The notes: a model not told the origin generated them from the letters alone. A stretch of DNA of 64,000 nt from CAVVSQ01 sp963848825 (GCA_963848825.1 CAWKFA010000004.1:1-64000); one strand, 5' to 3'. Shown: positions 49,763 through 58,190, counted from the stretch's first letter. Numbers and translations: made by a program.

Positions 49763-49861
49763 GGGCTTTGTCGAAGCTTCCTCACGTAGAAAGTCCCTGG
49801 CACGGCATTTGCAAATTCGATTCATGTGTTGCGTTTGGAAGCTCGGGAAAGGAGATGAGTT

Positions 49862-50059
49862 ATGGCAGATCAAAAGAACCGTGGTGGCCAGAAGAAGGGC
49901 AAACAACAGCCCGGCCAAAACCAGCAGAAGCAGGGCTCTCCAACCCAGGGTGCCGGAGAGCGGTCGGATCACGACAAGCGACAGGATCAAATGTCAAACC
50001 CCGACGACGCCCGGCATGAGAACGCAAACAAGCCACAGGAAACGGCGCAAGGAGAATAG
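49862..50059 (+). CDS. Small hydrophilic Gln/Lys-rich protein
   Basis: 65 residues, no Cys, Trp or hydrophobic core, rich in Gln, Lys and Gly; predicted disordered. A good AAAGGAG precedes the start. Three bases separate it from a similar small protein, so they form an operon. Possibly a stress-protectant type protein, by composition only. Confidence 0.7.
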   Translation: MADQKNRGGQKKGKQQPGQNQQKQGSPTQGAGERSDHDKRQDQMSNPDDARHENANKPQETAQGE

Positions 50060-50062
50060 AAC

Positions 50063-50281
50063 ATGACCCACAAAAAACATAATGCTCGCGTGCCTGCAGG
50101 AAACAAGCCGAAAGCCGGACCGCCATCAGGGATTGATGCAGAACAGAAACCAACGACGAGCGACGGGGCACCGTTCCAGGAACAGGATCCCAAGCGGCGG
50201 CTCGGCGCATTTGAAAGCGCTGGTGAGCATTCCCGTCAACAGCCCAGCAATTTGAACGACGGGACTCATCACAGCAAATAA
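50063..50281 (+). CDS. Small hydrophilic protein
   Basis: 72 residues, disordered composition, preceded by AAGGAG. Second gene of a two-gene operon ended by the hairpin at 50293. Not recognised. Confidence 0.68.
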   Translation: MTHKKHNARVPAGNKPKAGPPSGIDAEQKPTTSDGAPFQEQDPKRRLGAFESAGEHSRQQPSNLNDGTHHSK

Positions 50282-50292
50282 ATAACGAATAA

Positions 50293-50324
50293 GCGGCGGC
50301 AAAATATGCCGCCGCGTTTGTTTT
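50293..50324 (+). terminator. Rho-independent terminator
   Basis: GCGGCGGCA/TGCCGCCGC stem followed by TTTGTTTT, 11 bases after the preceding stop codon. Confidence 0.85.
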
Positions 50325-50386
50325 CAACTGTCCTCGTTCCTGAGGCTACTCGGTCTTCGCCCATTAGCGTCTCGTTACTCGCATTA

Positions 50387-50578
50387 TCACGTGGTAACGA
50401 CGCGTTTTATCTCGTTACCTTCAATGTCTGTGATCACTTCGCCGGACCCAGGGATCTCGGCGGTCGTCGCATTAGCAGGCTTACCGGGCGGAACCGTCTC
50501 GAGTGGAGCGGCCGCGTCCTTTTCCTCGGCGCCTGACGTCGGCGAAACCTTGGTTTTATCTCTTTTTTCCGTCGCCAT
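50387..50578 (-). CDS. Small hydrophilic Glu/Thr-rich protein
   Basis: 63 residues, charged and proline-rich, ending in a short beta-like EVITDIEGNEIKRVV segment. AAGGAG upstream of ATG 50578. Convergent with the two-gene small-protein operon; similar in composition to those proteins. Confidence 0.6.
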   Translation of the reverse strand: MATEKRDKTKVSPTSGAEEKDAAAPLETVPPGKPANATTAEIPGSGEVITDIEGNEIKRVVTT

Positions 50579-50687
50579 CTTATGCTCCTTGAGTCCTTGG
50601 TGCCTGTCCGCGCTAACGTGTGACAATGGGCAAAAGGTGTGCCGCGATGGCGTGAAGGAATGAAGGAATGTCAGTTTTTTTACATGG

Positions 50688-50752
50688 CTTCAGTCAATTA
50701 TTAATACGCCCGCATGCATAATCAACTAGCAGTTTCCGCTTCGCTTTCGCAA
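50688..50752. repeat. ~60-bp direct repeat, copy 1
   Basis: Shares TCAATTRTTAMTACGCCCGC, CATAATCAAYTAGCAGTTTC and CGCTTCGC with the copy at 51758-51820. Each lies at the 3' end of an accessory gene on the minus strand. Confidence 0.85.
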
Positions 50753-51124
50753 TTCGAACGATACCCGCAGAAAACATCGATCTTAAGGCGATTCTTGAGG
50801 CCTTTGAGATACTCGACATGGGGCCTCACTACTTGCCACAGCGCTTCGATGTGTCGCTCGAGCGGCTCGGTTTCCTGCATCGCTGGTTCAAATTGCCAAG
50901 CATCATCTCGCCACAAGGGTGAACGTGGACCTGGTTGCTCACCCTTACGATGAAGGTGCGTTGGTTCAACTCCGAGCCGCTCACTGATCTCCTCGAATGG
51001 CACGTTGTCACCGTGAATGCGCAAGGTTGGCGCTGAACTGAAAGTAGTTTGCTTCGTCCGGTTCTTCGCCGTTGAGAAAGCCCCTCAGCGTGCGAAACGC
51101 CCTAGGTTCATCCGATTCACTCAT
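50722..51124 (-). CDS. DUF4279 protein (frameshifted, truncated C-terminus)
   Basis: N-terminal MSESDEPRAFRTLRGFLNGE and FQFSANL are read from 51124, then a one-base shift near 51027 leads into RIHGDNVPFEEISERLGVEPTHLHRKG, the DUF4279 hallmark. The final expected strand of the domain is replaced by SEAETAS from the direct repeat. DUF4279 genes are often found among immunity or accessory genes; function unknown. Confidence 0.72.
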
Positions 51125-51181
51125 GCTCATTACGTGCCACCGGTAAATGAAGCCGTCGTAGAAGTAAAAGCCCGAGACATG

Positions 51182-51771
51182 TCATGTTTGGCTCCGCGCC
51201 AAGTATGATATCAAAGACGAGATCTGCGGTTGATCCCCTACCCATCGGCTTGACTCTGTCCTTATTTCTAAATACCAAGAATTCGTCCTTGGGACGATCC
51301 AGCAATAAACAGGAATCCATGAGGGCGACTGGACACTGGTTGACATCAGGCCATCGGGAAGACTTAAAACACCGTGCCTTACCTGCAAGGCGCCTCTTGG
51401 CGGCGCCTCAGATCGAGCGTACCAAAGGTCAGACCAAATATTATCCGAAGTCTCCTCGCAGGATAGCAACGGTGACTCGACCACTTTGATCGAGCAACCG
51501 CCTCTCTTTCCAAGCTCCAATGTGATAGGCTCGGACGACTCGTACGGATTCGCGACACGCCACGGCTTGGGCAAGTTGGAAAAGTTCCAGCCAGTGAGAG
51601 ATTCAAGATTCCGGGGAACGCGAATCGGTTTCTGGCGATTTTCGATTGAAGGGGGCGTAGCCGTGCTTGCAGCGAATTATCAAGGTCCGTGAGATTCGCA
51701 AGCACCTCGCAATCGCAGTATCCGCCATGTTCGGCTAGCCATGTGAGAACTTTGTCCTTTGCTTTAGTCAA
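51182..51771 (-). CDS. DUF2695-like start running into an unknown protein (frameshifted or fused)
   Basis: From a TTG at 51771 the first ~30 residues (VLTWLAEHGGYCDCEVLANLTDL) match the end of DUF2695 domains. Between ~51690 and 51640 a second frame takes over and encodes ENRQKPIRVPRNLESLTGW, WRVANPYESSEPITLELGKR and onward to 51182, a protein not recognised. Either two overlapping genes or one frameshifted gene. The neighbouring DUF4279 and DUF1801 genes suggest a region of small accessory genes. Confidence 0.45.
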
Positions 51772-51820
51772 TTGTTACTACGCCCGCTGCATAATCAATT
51801 AGCAGTTTCCGCTTCGCTAG
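51758..51820. repeat. ~60-bp direct repeat, copy 2
   Basis: Second copy of the repeat at 50688-50752, in the same orientation, at the upstream edge of the DUF2695-like gene. The stretch 51820-52006 has one open frame but nothing recognised; it may be the remnant of another gene whose end was replaced by the repeat. Confidence 0.85.
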
Positions 51821-52006
51821 CAATTCGATCCCGATGCAGCGGCAGTTTTCCGTTGTTGCCGAAACCACTCGATAGTGGGTCTTTGTTCTGTAATCGTTTC
51901 GACGAGCGGCGAAATGCAAATGAAAGAGGGCAAATCTTCGCGCCTCCTCGAAAGGTACGACGTGCTGTGGTACGTGCCGAGCATGCCCCAACGGTGATTT
52001 GTTGAT

Positions 52007-52493
52007 CTAAGCCCTACACGTGAGTCCCTTCGTGCGCTTGTAGTAGGCGAGGAATTTCTTCGGGGTGCTCATCCCGATCACATTCGCGACGGAGGTGAGA
52101 TCGAGGTCGCCGAGCGTCTTGAAGCGAAGGCAGCACTTTCCCATGTCGAGGCGTTTTCCGGCCTTCTCGAACGCATCCGCCAGGAGGTCCCGGCCGTTTG
52201 AGCCGTCATACGCGCACATCAGGTAGAACGAGTTGTAGTTCTTCTGCGCGCCGAGCCCCACGTAGCAGAGTGGCTGGCCGTTGTACGTGTCGGCGAACTC
52301 GGAGAGCGGGATCCCCCAGTTAATTACGCCCCAGTTCATGAACTCGGCGTACCCCTTGGGGATGTGCTTGTGGACGAAGGCGCGAGCCTCTTCGATCACG
52401 GCCCGCTTCTCCGGCGTGAGCGCGCGCCAGGTAGCCGGCGACCGTCGTAGGGCGTGCGGCCGTTGCCTTCGACAAGGAATTCTTGGCTGCCAT
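52007..52493 (-). CDS. DUF1801 domain protein (frameshifted)
   Basis: Start at 52493 (MAAKNSLSKATAARPTTVAGYLA, with GAGGAG upstream); a shift near 52430 leads into LTPEKRAVIEEARAFVHKHIPKGYAEFMNWG and YNSFYLMCAY, the DUF1801/YdhG pattern. Small alpha/beta proteins of unknown biochemical role, widespread as accessory genes. Confidence 0.8.
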
Positions 52494-52579
52494 TGCCTGG
52501 CTCCTCGTTTTAGCTTGCTCCGTATCGCCTGCACACTTCAATCACAAGGCCGCGTACGCAGCAATGTGCTCTCGATGGG

Positions 52580-53812
52580 TTATTTGCTCGTAAGTCCTTC
52601 CATTTCTTCAATTCGCTGTCTGATTTGCCGAAAGCGTTCAGGACTGCCAAACACCTGGTAAAGCCAGGCAGCGTGCGTTGACCGCATAGCCGCGAGCAAA
52701 GCCTGACGAGTAGGGCTTAGATCCTCTTCTTGAATGAATCTTTTTGTGATTAGCCGCCGCGCCTGGGCGAGCAGCGATGGCTTATTCAATGAGAACGCAC
52801 ACTTGCTGTAAAGCCGCAACAAATGGCCCCGCTGGTCGTCACGCGATTCCAACCAATCGGCGTAAATGAGGTAGGCTCCCTCGTCTTCAGGTTGGGAATT
52901 GAGCGCTCGAAGAAACGGGGTGTGCTCGCGAAGGTCGCCAAGCGCTCGCTTTAATCGTTCAGCGATGGTCCGCAACATTTCCGCTGGGGTAGAATTTATG
53001 AGCGCCTCATGGCGCATGCGAAAGTCTTCCCAGTCGGCAAAATCGCTATCGTGCGCAGCAGTCGCCACCTCGAAGAAGTAGTCTAAATCCAGCCAGTCAA
53101 GCTTGTCCTCGACAAACACCGCGTACAGTCCTTTTTGTAAGCCATCGGTCCGCAAATTCGCCTTGGTAACAAGTAGATGAGCGTCGAAGAGGTCCTTTAG
53201 CTCGCCGCGCCATCTAGTTTGAAGTGCGCCGTCCGGCCTCACGGGTCGCTGCAAACTTCGTATAAGCCAGGACAGTTTCGCTGCCAGCAACATTTCAGGA
53301 GTGTATGCCAAGAAACGAAACGGCGGCGTTCCCAACTCCACCTCTTCCACGCCGATTGCGTCGAGGTCGTAAGAACCCGCCTGAGCAAGGTCGATTTGAA
53401 GACGGCCTCGCGCATCGTTGAGATGATGCGCAACCCATAAGGTGTAACACCGCTCACCGGGAGTAGCGTAGTCCCACAGATCTGTCCCATCCTCGGGATC
53501 GATGGGTGCAAACTCGACGTGCGCTGAACTTCCGTCCGCCCGCTCTTGTTCGGTCGCATAGAGACAGAGTGCTCTGGCATGGGCAACGGGAGCGCCGGTA
53601 GAACGTGAATACCGGCGATCTGCGGATCTTTCAAAGCACTCCAAATCAATATCGGCCGCCGGTCTGGCCAGCGAGTCAAACCAGCAGCGCAGAAGTAAAC
53701 TGCCTCGCAGCACCAGGACAGGATCATATTGAGTTACTGTGACGCTAAGGCGCCGAAGAAACTCGACGAGAATCTCCACTGGTGGAATCTGGTGAGTCGT
53801 GTTATCCGCCAT
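52580..53812 (-). CDS. AbiEii-type nucleotidyltransferase with C-terminal TIGR02996 domain
   Basis: A 410-residue protein. Residues ~10-240 follow the AbiEii/AbiGii nucleotidyltransferase toxin family: LRGSLLL at 35-41 (Gly37-Ser38) and Asp54-x-Asp56 (ADIDLE) as the metal pair, then MLLAAKLSWL and a helical region. Residues ~308-345 (FLRALNSQPEDEGAYLIYADWLESRDD) are the TIGR02996 domain, a planctomycete-specific module. AbiE toxins modify tRNA or other targets by adding nucleotides. No AbiEi antitoxin is visible; the gene 57 bp upstream is the only likely partner. Confidence 0.82.
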   Translation of the reverse strand: MADNTTHQIPPVEILVEFLRRLSVTVTQYDPVLVLRGSLLLRCWFDSLARPAADIDLECFERSADRRYSRSTGAPVAHARALCLYATEQERADGSSAHVEFAPIDPEDGTDLWDYATPGERCYTLWVAHHLNDARGRLQIDLAQAGSYDLDAIGVEEVELGTPPFRFLAYTPEMLLAAKLSWLIRSLQRPVRPDGALQTRWRGELKDLFDAHLLVTKANLRTDGLQKGLYAVFVEDKLDWLDLDYFFEVATAAHDSDFADWEDFRMRHEALINSTPAEMLRTIAERLKRALGDLREHTPFLRALNSQPEDEGAYLIYADWLESRDDQRGHLLRLYSKCAFSLNKPSLLAQARRLITKRFIQEEDLSPTRQALLAAMRSTHAAWLYQVFGSPERFRQIRQRIEEMEGLTSK

Positions 53813-53869
53813 ACATGCACCATCGATTGCTGCCAGAAAGCGTTCAGCTTCCCTGCCACGGCTTTCAAA

Positions 53870-54511
53870 TCAAGGCAATTCTGAAGTTAACCAGCCACGA
53901 TCCAAGTCCAAGTTTGAATCGAAAACGCAATATTCCGATTCAACTTCGATGACCTGTTCACCGAGTTTTTTCAAGGAGTGGAGGAACACAGCCAATTCTC
54001 GCAGGGAGGATACGCTTCCAAGACGATAGTGACGGAGTGTCACGAAGCGCTCTTCCTTTCCGCGAGCTAGCTCACGCCGAGCGTTACGCGACAGGTGGGA
54101 GTTGTGTTCCCCGCAAACCTGCAATAGCCGATCGCAGGGCGCGTCGCAATTACGCAAAAGCTTAACGTGATGTTCAAAATACTGGGTTGCGGCATGTCCA
54201 GGAACATCTTCGTCATGCCTTGGCACGTCGTGGTTCGACAAGTCAGCTTCGGCTTTGACGCGAACAACGGCGCAGTTGGCTTTTTGAAGTTTTGCCGCGA
54301 CATTCGTTGCCTCGGCAAGAACGGCTGACAAACTTGCTTGAGATCGTCGCCAGGTGGCCATCGGTTGATCGACGTGTTCGCCGCGGGCTAGCATAATATG
54401 AACACAGTTGAATTGGTGGGTACCACACCAGTCCCGGAAGCGCTCCCAGCCGTCGCGTCCCGACAGCCGGACGGTCATGTGGACTTCAAATTCGCCGTGG
54501 TATTCTTGCAT
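53870..54511 (-). CDS. Unknown protein paired with the nucleotidyltransferase
   Basis: 213 residues, soluble. It begins with a beta strand and conserved-looking EVHMTVRL, then WERFRDWC and HIMLARGEH; a second EHHVKLL follows in the middle. The two H-x-T/K-like motifs recall 2H phosphoesterases, but this is weak. Not recognised. A TATAAT (minus strand, 54517-54522) lies only five bases before the ATG, so the transcript may be leaderless. It is co-directional with the AbiEii-type gene and may be its partner. Confidence 0.6.
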   Translation of the reverse strand: MQEYHGEFEVHMTVRLSGRDGWERFRDWCGTHQFNCVHIMLARGEHVDQPMATWRRSQASLSAVLAEATNVAAKLQKANCAVVRVKAEADLSNHDVPRHDEDVPGHAATQYFEHHVKLLRNCDAPCDRLLQVCGEHNSHLSRNARRELARGKEERFVTLRHYRLGSVSSLRELAVFLHSLKKLGEQVIEVESEYCVFDSNLDLDRGWLTSELP

Positions 54512-54668
54512 AAGCGATTATAATGGCGATGCAAAATCATCGAGGCGAAAAGGGAACGGCAACGATCAAATTATACAGACTCGCGAGTAGGCTGCATGCC
54601 CGAAATGGAACGGCGTTGGTTGTCGAAGCAACCAAGCAGCGGAATTGGGCGATGACTGCAAACAAAAC

Positions 54669-54699
54669 GACAGGGGCAGGGCAAAAGCCCGCCCCTGTC
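54669..54699 (-). terminator. Terminator of the Ro60 gene
   Basis: Long hairpin GACAGGGGC(A)GGGC-AAAA-GCCCGCCCCTGTC, followed on the minus strand by GTTTTGTTTG, five bases after the Ro60 stop codon. Confidence 0.85.
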
Positions 54700-54703
54700 T
54701 TCA

Positions 54704-56325
54704 TTACAACTCTACCGCCTCCACTTCCCCGACAAAGCGTCCTGCCTCATCGCCGAGAAACGAGGCGACCACCCGAAACACCGCATCACTGAAGCCGCCG
54801 ACGTTCAGGATGTCCGAACGATCCGGCGCCTGCGTCGTGGCGTACGGCTGCAGGTCGATGCACACCAGCTTCGGGCCAGTGTCTTCGCGTCCCTGCAAAC
54901 GCACCTGGTTCTTCACGAACTCCTGCCACGCCGTCATCGGTCGCCGTCGAGCCGTGGCGACCCGCGCCGATCCAGCTTTCCTGGTCGCTCACGAGTACAC
55001 AGCCGGCGAACCGACGGTTGCGGTAGGTGCTGGTGGCCTCCGCCAATGGCAGCGAGCAGTTCGTGCCGCCGCCACCGTACTTGGCCAGACGCTCCGCCAA
55101 GCTCAGGATCGTATCCTGCGGATCGAGCTCGACGTGGTACGCCTTGTCGTCGAACGGAATGACCACGCTGTCCGGGTTGCGGCGCAGGATGGCCGCCGCG
55201 AACAACGCCGCCACGTCCACACAGCGGACCTTGCTCGTGGCGCCACGGCCACGGTGACCCGTGACAGGCGACTGCATCGAACCAGACACGTCCAGACCAA
55301 TGACGACTGGGCCCGGCAACTCCGGCACGTTGCCGCACGCAATCTCAGCCGCCTGGCACAGCGCGGCCTTGATCTTCTGCGGCACAGCATCCTCGGCGTT
55401 CAGGTAAGCCGACAGGTACTGGTACGGGAACTGACGCGAACTGAGGATCTCCTCGGCATCGGCAATCTTGGCCGCGACGAAGTTAACCATTTCAGCATCG
55501 TTCAGAACCTCGTGACGCAGCAACGTGTTCAGGTTCATGCGCAGCGCCTGCGGACCCATCTGTCGGGCAATCGCCTTCCAGACGCTCGGTCCGCGAGCGG
55601 CATCCGCCAGCAAATCCCAGCGCAGACGGACACCATCCAAGAGCGCGACCTGCTCGTCGGCCGATGCCGCCTTGCGGTAAGCGTCGAGCGAACGTGCCTC
55701 GGCCGGCAGGTCGTCTGCCGAAGCCGGCGCCCACTTCAGGGCAGGCTTGTCCGTCAGCCAGCCGAACAGTGCTCGGCGAGCGTTGTCCTTCGGCGTTGGC
55801 CGGGCCAGGCGCAGCACATCGCGCAGGCTCGGAGTCGTTGCCGATCGAAGCCGACAGCAGTCGGCCAACGTTGGCCTCGTTCAGCCAACGCTGAAACGCG
55901 CGCTGCGGTGCGTACGACAAGCTCTTGCGGCCAAATTGGCCCGAGCGAATCATCTGGAACAGCGTGCGCAGCACGCGGCCGTTGTCGACGACACGGTCGA
56001 AGACCTTGCGGAACAAGGCCCGATCACGCTTCGACAGAACCAACAGCAGTGCCGCCGGCATGTCCTTCATGAAGGCGCGCTCACGGCTATAAACCGCCAG
56101 CTTGGCCAGGAAGACGTTGTCGTCGACCTGGTTCACCAGAGCGAGCAGCGTGGCCAGTTGATCCTGGGCCTGCGCGTAGAAGGTGCCATTGAAGCAGCCG
56201 GTCGCGGCCAGTTGCGCCAAAGCGTGCTTCGGCGGCAACTGGTAGGCGCAGGCGCCCTCTTCATTGCGGGCATCCGCCCGCGGCAACAGGCTCTTCAGGC
56301 TAGCGAACAAACCCTTGTTGGCCAT
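54704..56325 (-). CDS. rsr: Ro60/TROVE RNA-binding protein (two frameshifts)
   Basis: The joined protein is ~540 residues, the normal Ro60 length. The N-terminal TROVE domain is HEAT-like (LPPKHALAQLAATGCFNGTFYA, VFLAKLAVYSRERAFMKDMPAALL, RSGQFGRKSLSYAPQRAF, MNLNTLLRHEVL). A vWA domain follows with DVSGSM near residue 345 and conserved Thr/Asp sites. Frames change near 55833 and 54940, each by one base. Ro60 is a ring that holds misfolded RNA ends and Y RNAs; bacterial Rsr works with RNases in rRNA and stress RNA turnover. AGGAGG precedes ATG 56325. Directly upstream lie five Y RNA-like genes and a large tRNA array on the same strand. Confidence 0.93.
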
Positions 56326-56348
56326 CGGTGGCCTCCTTCTACAAAAAT

Positions 56349-56486
56349 GGACCGACGAAGTTGTGGTCAGAGTTTTTCCGACGCGTTTGCTAATTTCGCC
56401 ACAGCATCTTGCGATGCTGGTGGGATTTGCACCCACACGTCCTTGCGGACATCGGATTCGATGTACTCCGAACCGGCAGTCGGTCC
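56349..56486 (-). ncRNA. Y RNA-like RNA 1 (tRNA-Leu-like module)
   Basis: 138 nt with complementary ends GGACCGAC/GTCGGTCC. Next comes a helix GGTT-C-GGAG / CTCT-GACC with one bulged C, as in the Ro-binding stem of Y RNAs. The interior resembles a tRNA opened at the anticodon: T-arm GTGGG-TGCAAAT-CCCAC, acceptor-like stem CAGCATC closed by a GCAA tetraloop to GATGCTG, a Leu-like D-arm, and a short arm GTCC-GCAA-GGAC. It ends 23 bases before the Ro60 start. Confidence 0.8.
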
Positions 56487-56496
56487 AGAAACAAAA

Positions 56497-56598
56497 GCCC
56501 GACGAAAGTATGGGCAGAGTTCTCGACTCTGGGAGAACCAGAGCCGGGCGAGATTCGAACTCGCTGTTTGCCGATGTACTCCGTGCCGGCAGTCGGGC
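56497..56598 (-). ncRNA. Y RNA-like RNA 2 (reduced tRNA-like module)
   Basis: 102 nt. Ends GCCCGAC/GTCGGGC; conserved ACTGCCGG...GGAGTACAT on the 5' side and CTCTGCCC...TTTCGT on the 3' side, pairing GGCA with TGCC. A T-arm (GCGAG-TTCGAAT-CTCGC) and a loop-closed stem CTCTGG/CCAGAG are present, but no D-arm. Confidence 0.75.
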
Positions 56599-56610
56599 AA
56601 GATTCAAAAA

Positions 56611-56749
56611 AGACCGACGAAGTTGTGGTCAGAGACTTACGGCGCTTTACCACTGAGCTACAGCGCGACACACTTGGAATTGCGCTGGTGGGACTCGAAC
56701 CCACGGCCTCCGGCTTACAAGGCATGTACTCCGAGCCGGCAGTCGGTCT
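56611..56749 (-). ncRNA. Y RNA-like RNA 3 (tRNA-like module with D- and T-arms)
   Basis: 139 nt. Ends AGACCGAC/GTCGGTCT. Same conserved flanks. The T-arm is GTGGG-TTCGAGT-CCCAC, the acceptor-like CAGCGC/GCGCTG is closed by a ~15-nt loop, and a canonical D-arm (TAGCTCAGTGGTAAAGC) follows it. Reads like a tRNA in permuted order. Confidence 0.78.
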
Positions 56750-56779
56750 TGTTTCAATGGCCGGGCGTGTTGTTTAATT

Positions 56780-56910
56780 GGCCGGGCGACGAGGTTGTGG
56801 TCAGACCCATTGCTCTATCCAATTGAGCTACACCCACCATCGGATCAACAGGGTGGGTGATCGGACTCGAACCGACAACAGATGTACTCCAACCGGCAGT
56901 CGCCACGGCC
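56780..56910 (-). ncRNA. Y RNA-like RNA 4
   Basis: 131 nt. Terminal helix GGCCG(T)GGCGAC/GTCGCCCGGCC. T-arm GTCGG-TTCGAGT-CCGAT, 8-bp acceptor-like CACCCACC/GGTGGGTG closed by a ~13-nt loop, D-arm TAGCTCAATTGGATAGAGC. The bulged C of the Ro stem is absent (GGTT-GGAG), possibly a sequence error. Confidence 0.75.
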
Positions 56911-56929
56911 AAAATCACTATTCAAAAGA

Positions 56930-57000
56930 GACAGCCAACGAAGAAAATGGTTCAGACCTATCGTGGTAAAGATGTAGTCCAAACCGGCAGTTGGCCGTCA
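56930..57000 (-). ncRNA. Y RNA-like RNA 5 (minimal, no tRNA module)
   Basis: About 70 nt. Terminal helix GACGGCCAAC/GTTGGCTGTC, then GGTTTGGAC paired to GTCTGAACC, and only a short loop between the two halves. The conserved ACTGCCGG and TTCGT flanks remain. The farthest from Ro60 and next to tRNA-Cys. Confidence 0.65.
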
Positions 57001-57001
57001 G

Positions 57002-57073
57002 AGACGCCGGTGGGAATCGAACCCACTTGAAACCGGGTTGCAGCCGGTTGCCTGGCCATTTGGCGCCAGCGTC
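57002..57073 (-). tRNA. tRNA-Cys(GCA)
   Basis: Cloverleaf with acceptor GACGCTG/CGGCGTC, anticodon loop CTGCAAC and discriminator U73, as expected for Cys. Last gene of the array, two bases from the Y RNA-like genes. Confidence 0.93.
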
Positions 57074-57077
57074 AAAA

Positions 57078-57157
57078 GGGAGAAATGGGTCAGGCACCAT
57101 TTGCCGGAACGGCCCGAAGGGTGCTGCGCACAAATGGTGCCTGACCCCTTTTTCCCG
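57078..57157. repeat. Type II inverted repeat 1
   Basis: Arms GGGTCAGGCACCATTTG and complement, centre CCGGAACGGCCCGAAGGGTGC. Fills the spacer between tRNA-Cys and tRNA-Arg. Confidence 0.93.
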
Positions 57158-57160
57158 TAA

Positions 57161-57232
57161 TATCCTCGTCAGGAATCGAACCTGATCCTCGACCTTCGCA
57201 GGGTCGTGTGCGATCCGCCACACTCCGAGGAT
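57161..57232 (-). tRNA. tRNA-Arg(GCG), copy 1
   Basis: Acceptor ATCCTCG/CGAGGAT; anticodon arm CGACC-CTGCGAA-GGTCG. GCG at the wobble position is unusual, since bacteria normally use ACG. Near-identical copy at 58351. Confidence 0.85.
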
Positions 57233-57295
57233 TTGGCGACACGCTGACAACGTGAAAAACAAAACTCACCCTGTCAAGCTGTCATCTTCAGCAGG

Positions 57296-58066
57296 TTAGG
57301 GGCAACCAGCGGGCCGTGCATCGTGCAGGGCCAGGGCTATCCCAGCCCAGGGGCTGAGCCCACGGGGAGTGAAGCCCAAGGTTTGGCCGGCCGCGTCACC
57401 GAACATGCACTCGACGACCGTTCGCATGTCGTTGGCGTCCAGGAAGGGATCGATGACCGCGCGTGTGTAGGCGATATCTTCTTCATCAAGGACCGGCCCA
57501 CTGCACCCGGCCATCGTCATGACAGCGCCTTCCTGGACGAGCATGTCGCGCAGACTTCGCGCCGGACCGTGCGCACAAACGTATGCCGTCCGATAGATGG
57601 CTGTCAACAAGGCCTCACGCACGGCTCGTTCGGTGGCCGTCTCGCTGCTCCAAAGGACACCGTAAATCCAAAAATGGTTCAGCCAGTGCGGCAGCGTCGC
57701 AGGTGGCCCGCCACATTGAAAGCGCAGCCGATACTCGTAGTCATAGCGGTTGGTCCAGCCGCCCAGCATATCGTCGGCAACGACCAAGGTAACTTTGCCG
57801 GTGCCTGAAATATCCTTGAGCCGGGCCGATGCCGCGGCGAGCACGTCCGCCCCGATTGTGTCCGCTTCAAGCGCCAGGTACGCATCGAGAATGGCCGTCA
57901 CATGCTCCTTGGCCATGGGGTTCGCGGCCAGAAGGGGCACCAGCATCCCGAGGTCCCCATGCGCATTCGTCATGATGCGCAAGTATTCTTGGAAACGCTC
58001 ATGGTCGCGCGGCATGGCCTGCAAGTCTCTTTGAACCTGCAGAAGCGGTATGTAATCGAGATTCAT
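57296..58066 (-). CDS. Unknown 256-residue protein inside the tRNA array
   Basis: Continuous frame with protein-like composition, soluble and alpha/beta (LVVADDMLGGWTNRYDYEYRLRF, LDEEDIAYTRAVIDPFLDANDMRTVVECMFG). No catalytic motif is recognised, and no clear ribosome binding site is seen. It sits between tRNA-Arg and a type I inverted repeat, in the same orientation as the tRNAs. Function unknown. Confidence 0.7.
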   Translation of the reverse strand: MNLDYIPLLQVQRDLQAMPRDHERFQEYLRIMTNAHGDLGMLVPLLAANPMAKEHVTAILDAYLALEADTIGADVLAAASARLKDISGTGKVTLVVADDMLGGWTNRYDYEYRLRFQCGGPPATLPHWLNHFWIYGVLWSSETATERAVREALLTAIYRTAYVCAHGPARSLRDMLVQEGAVMTMAGCSGPVLDEEDIAYTRAVIDPFLDANDMRTVVECMFGDAAGQTLGFTPRGLSPWAGIALALHDARPAGCP

Positions 58067-58078
58067 GACGAACCGCCA

Positions 58079-58182
58079 AGAGCGTTCGGAGAAAAAGGGG
58101 TCAGACCCCTTGAAGCGAACAGAGTTTTCAGCTCTTTTGCATGGTATCGAGGGGGTCTGACCCCTTTTTTTCCGAACGCTCT
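58079..58182. repeat. Inverted-repeat element, type I
   Basis: Outer arms AGAGCGTTCGG/CCGAACGCTCT, inner GGGGTCAGACCCC arms, centre with GCGAACAGAGTTTTCAG. Upstream of the 57296-58066 gene. Confidence 0.93.
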
Positions 58183-58190
58183 AAGTCAAA

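Noticed and set aside
50688..51820. Integron cassette array
   Set aside because: Small co-directional genes with repeats at their ends, but the repeats lack attC core sites (GTTRRRY/RYYYAAC) and no integrase is seen.
56349..57000. Circularly permuted or intron-containing tRNA genes
   Set aside because: The order 3' half then 5' half suggests permutation, but the acceptor stems are closed by tetraloop or short loops, the units share non-tRNA flanking helices with a Ro-type bulge, and they abut Ro60. Y RNA-like is the better reading; group I introns are excluded by size and lack of a core.
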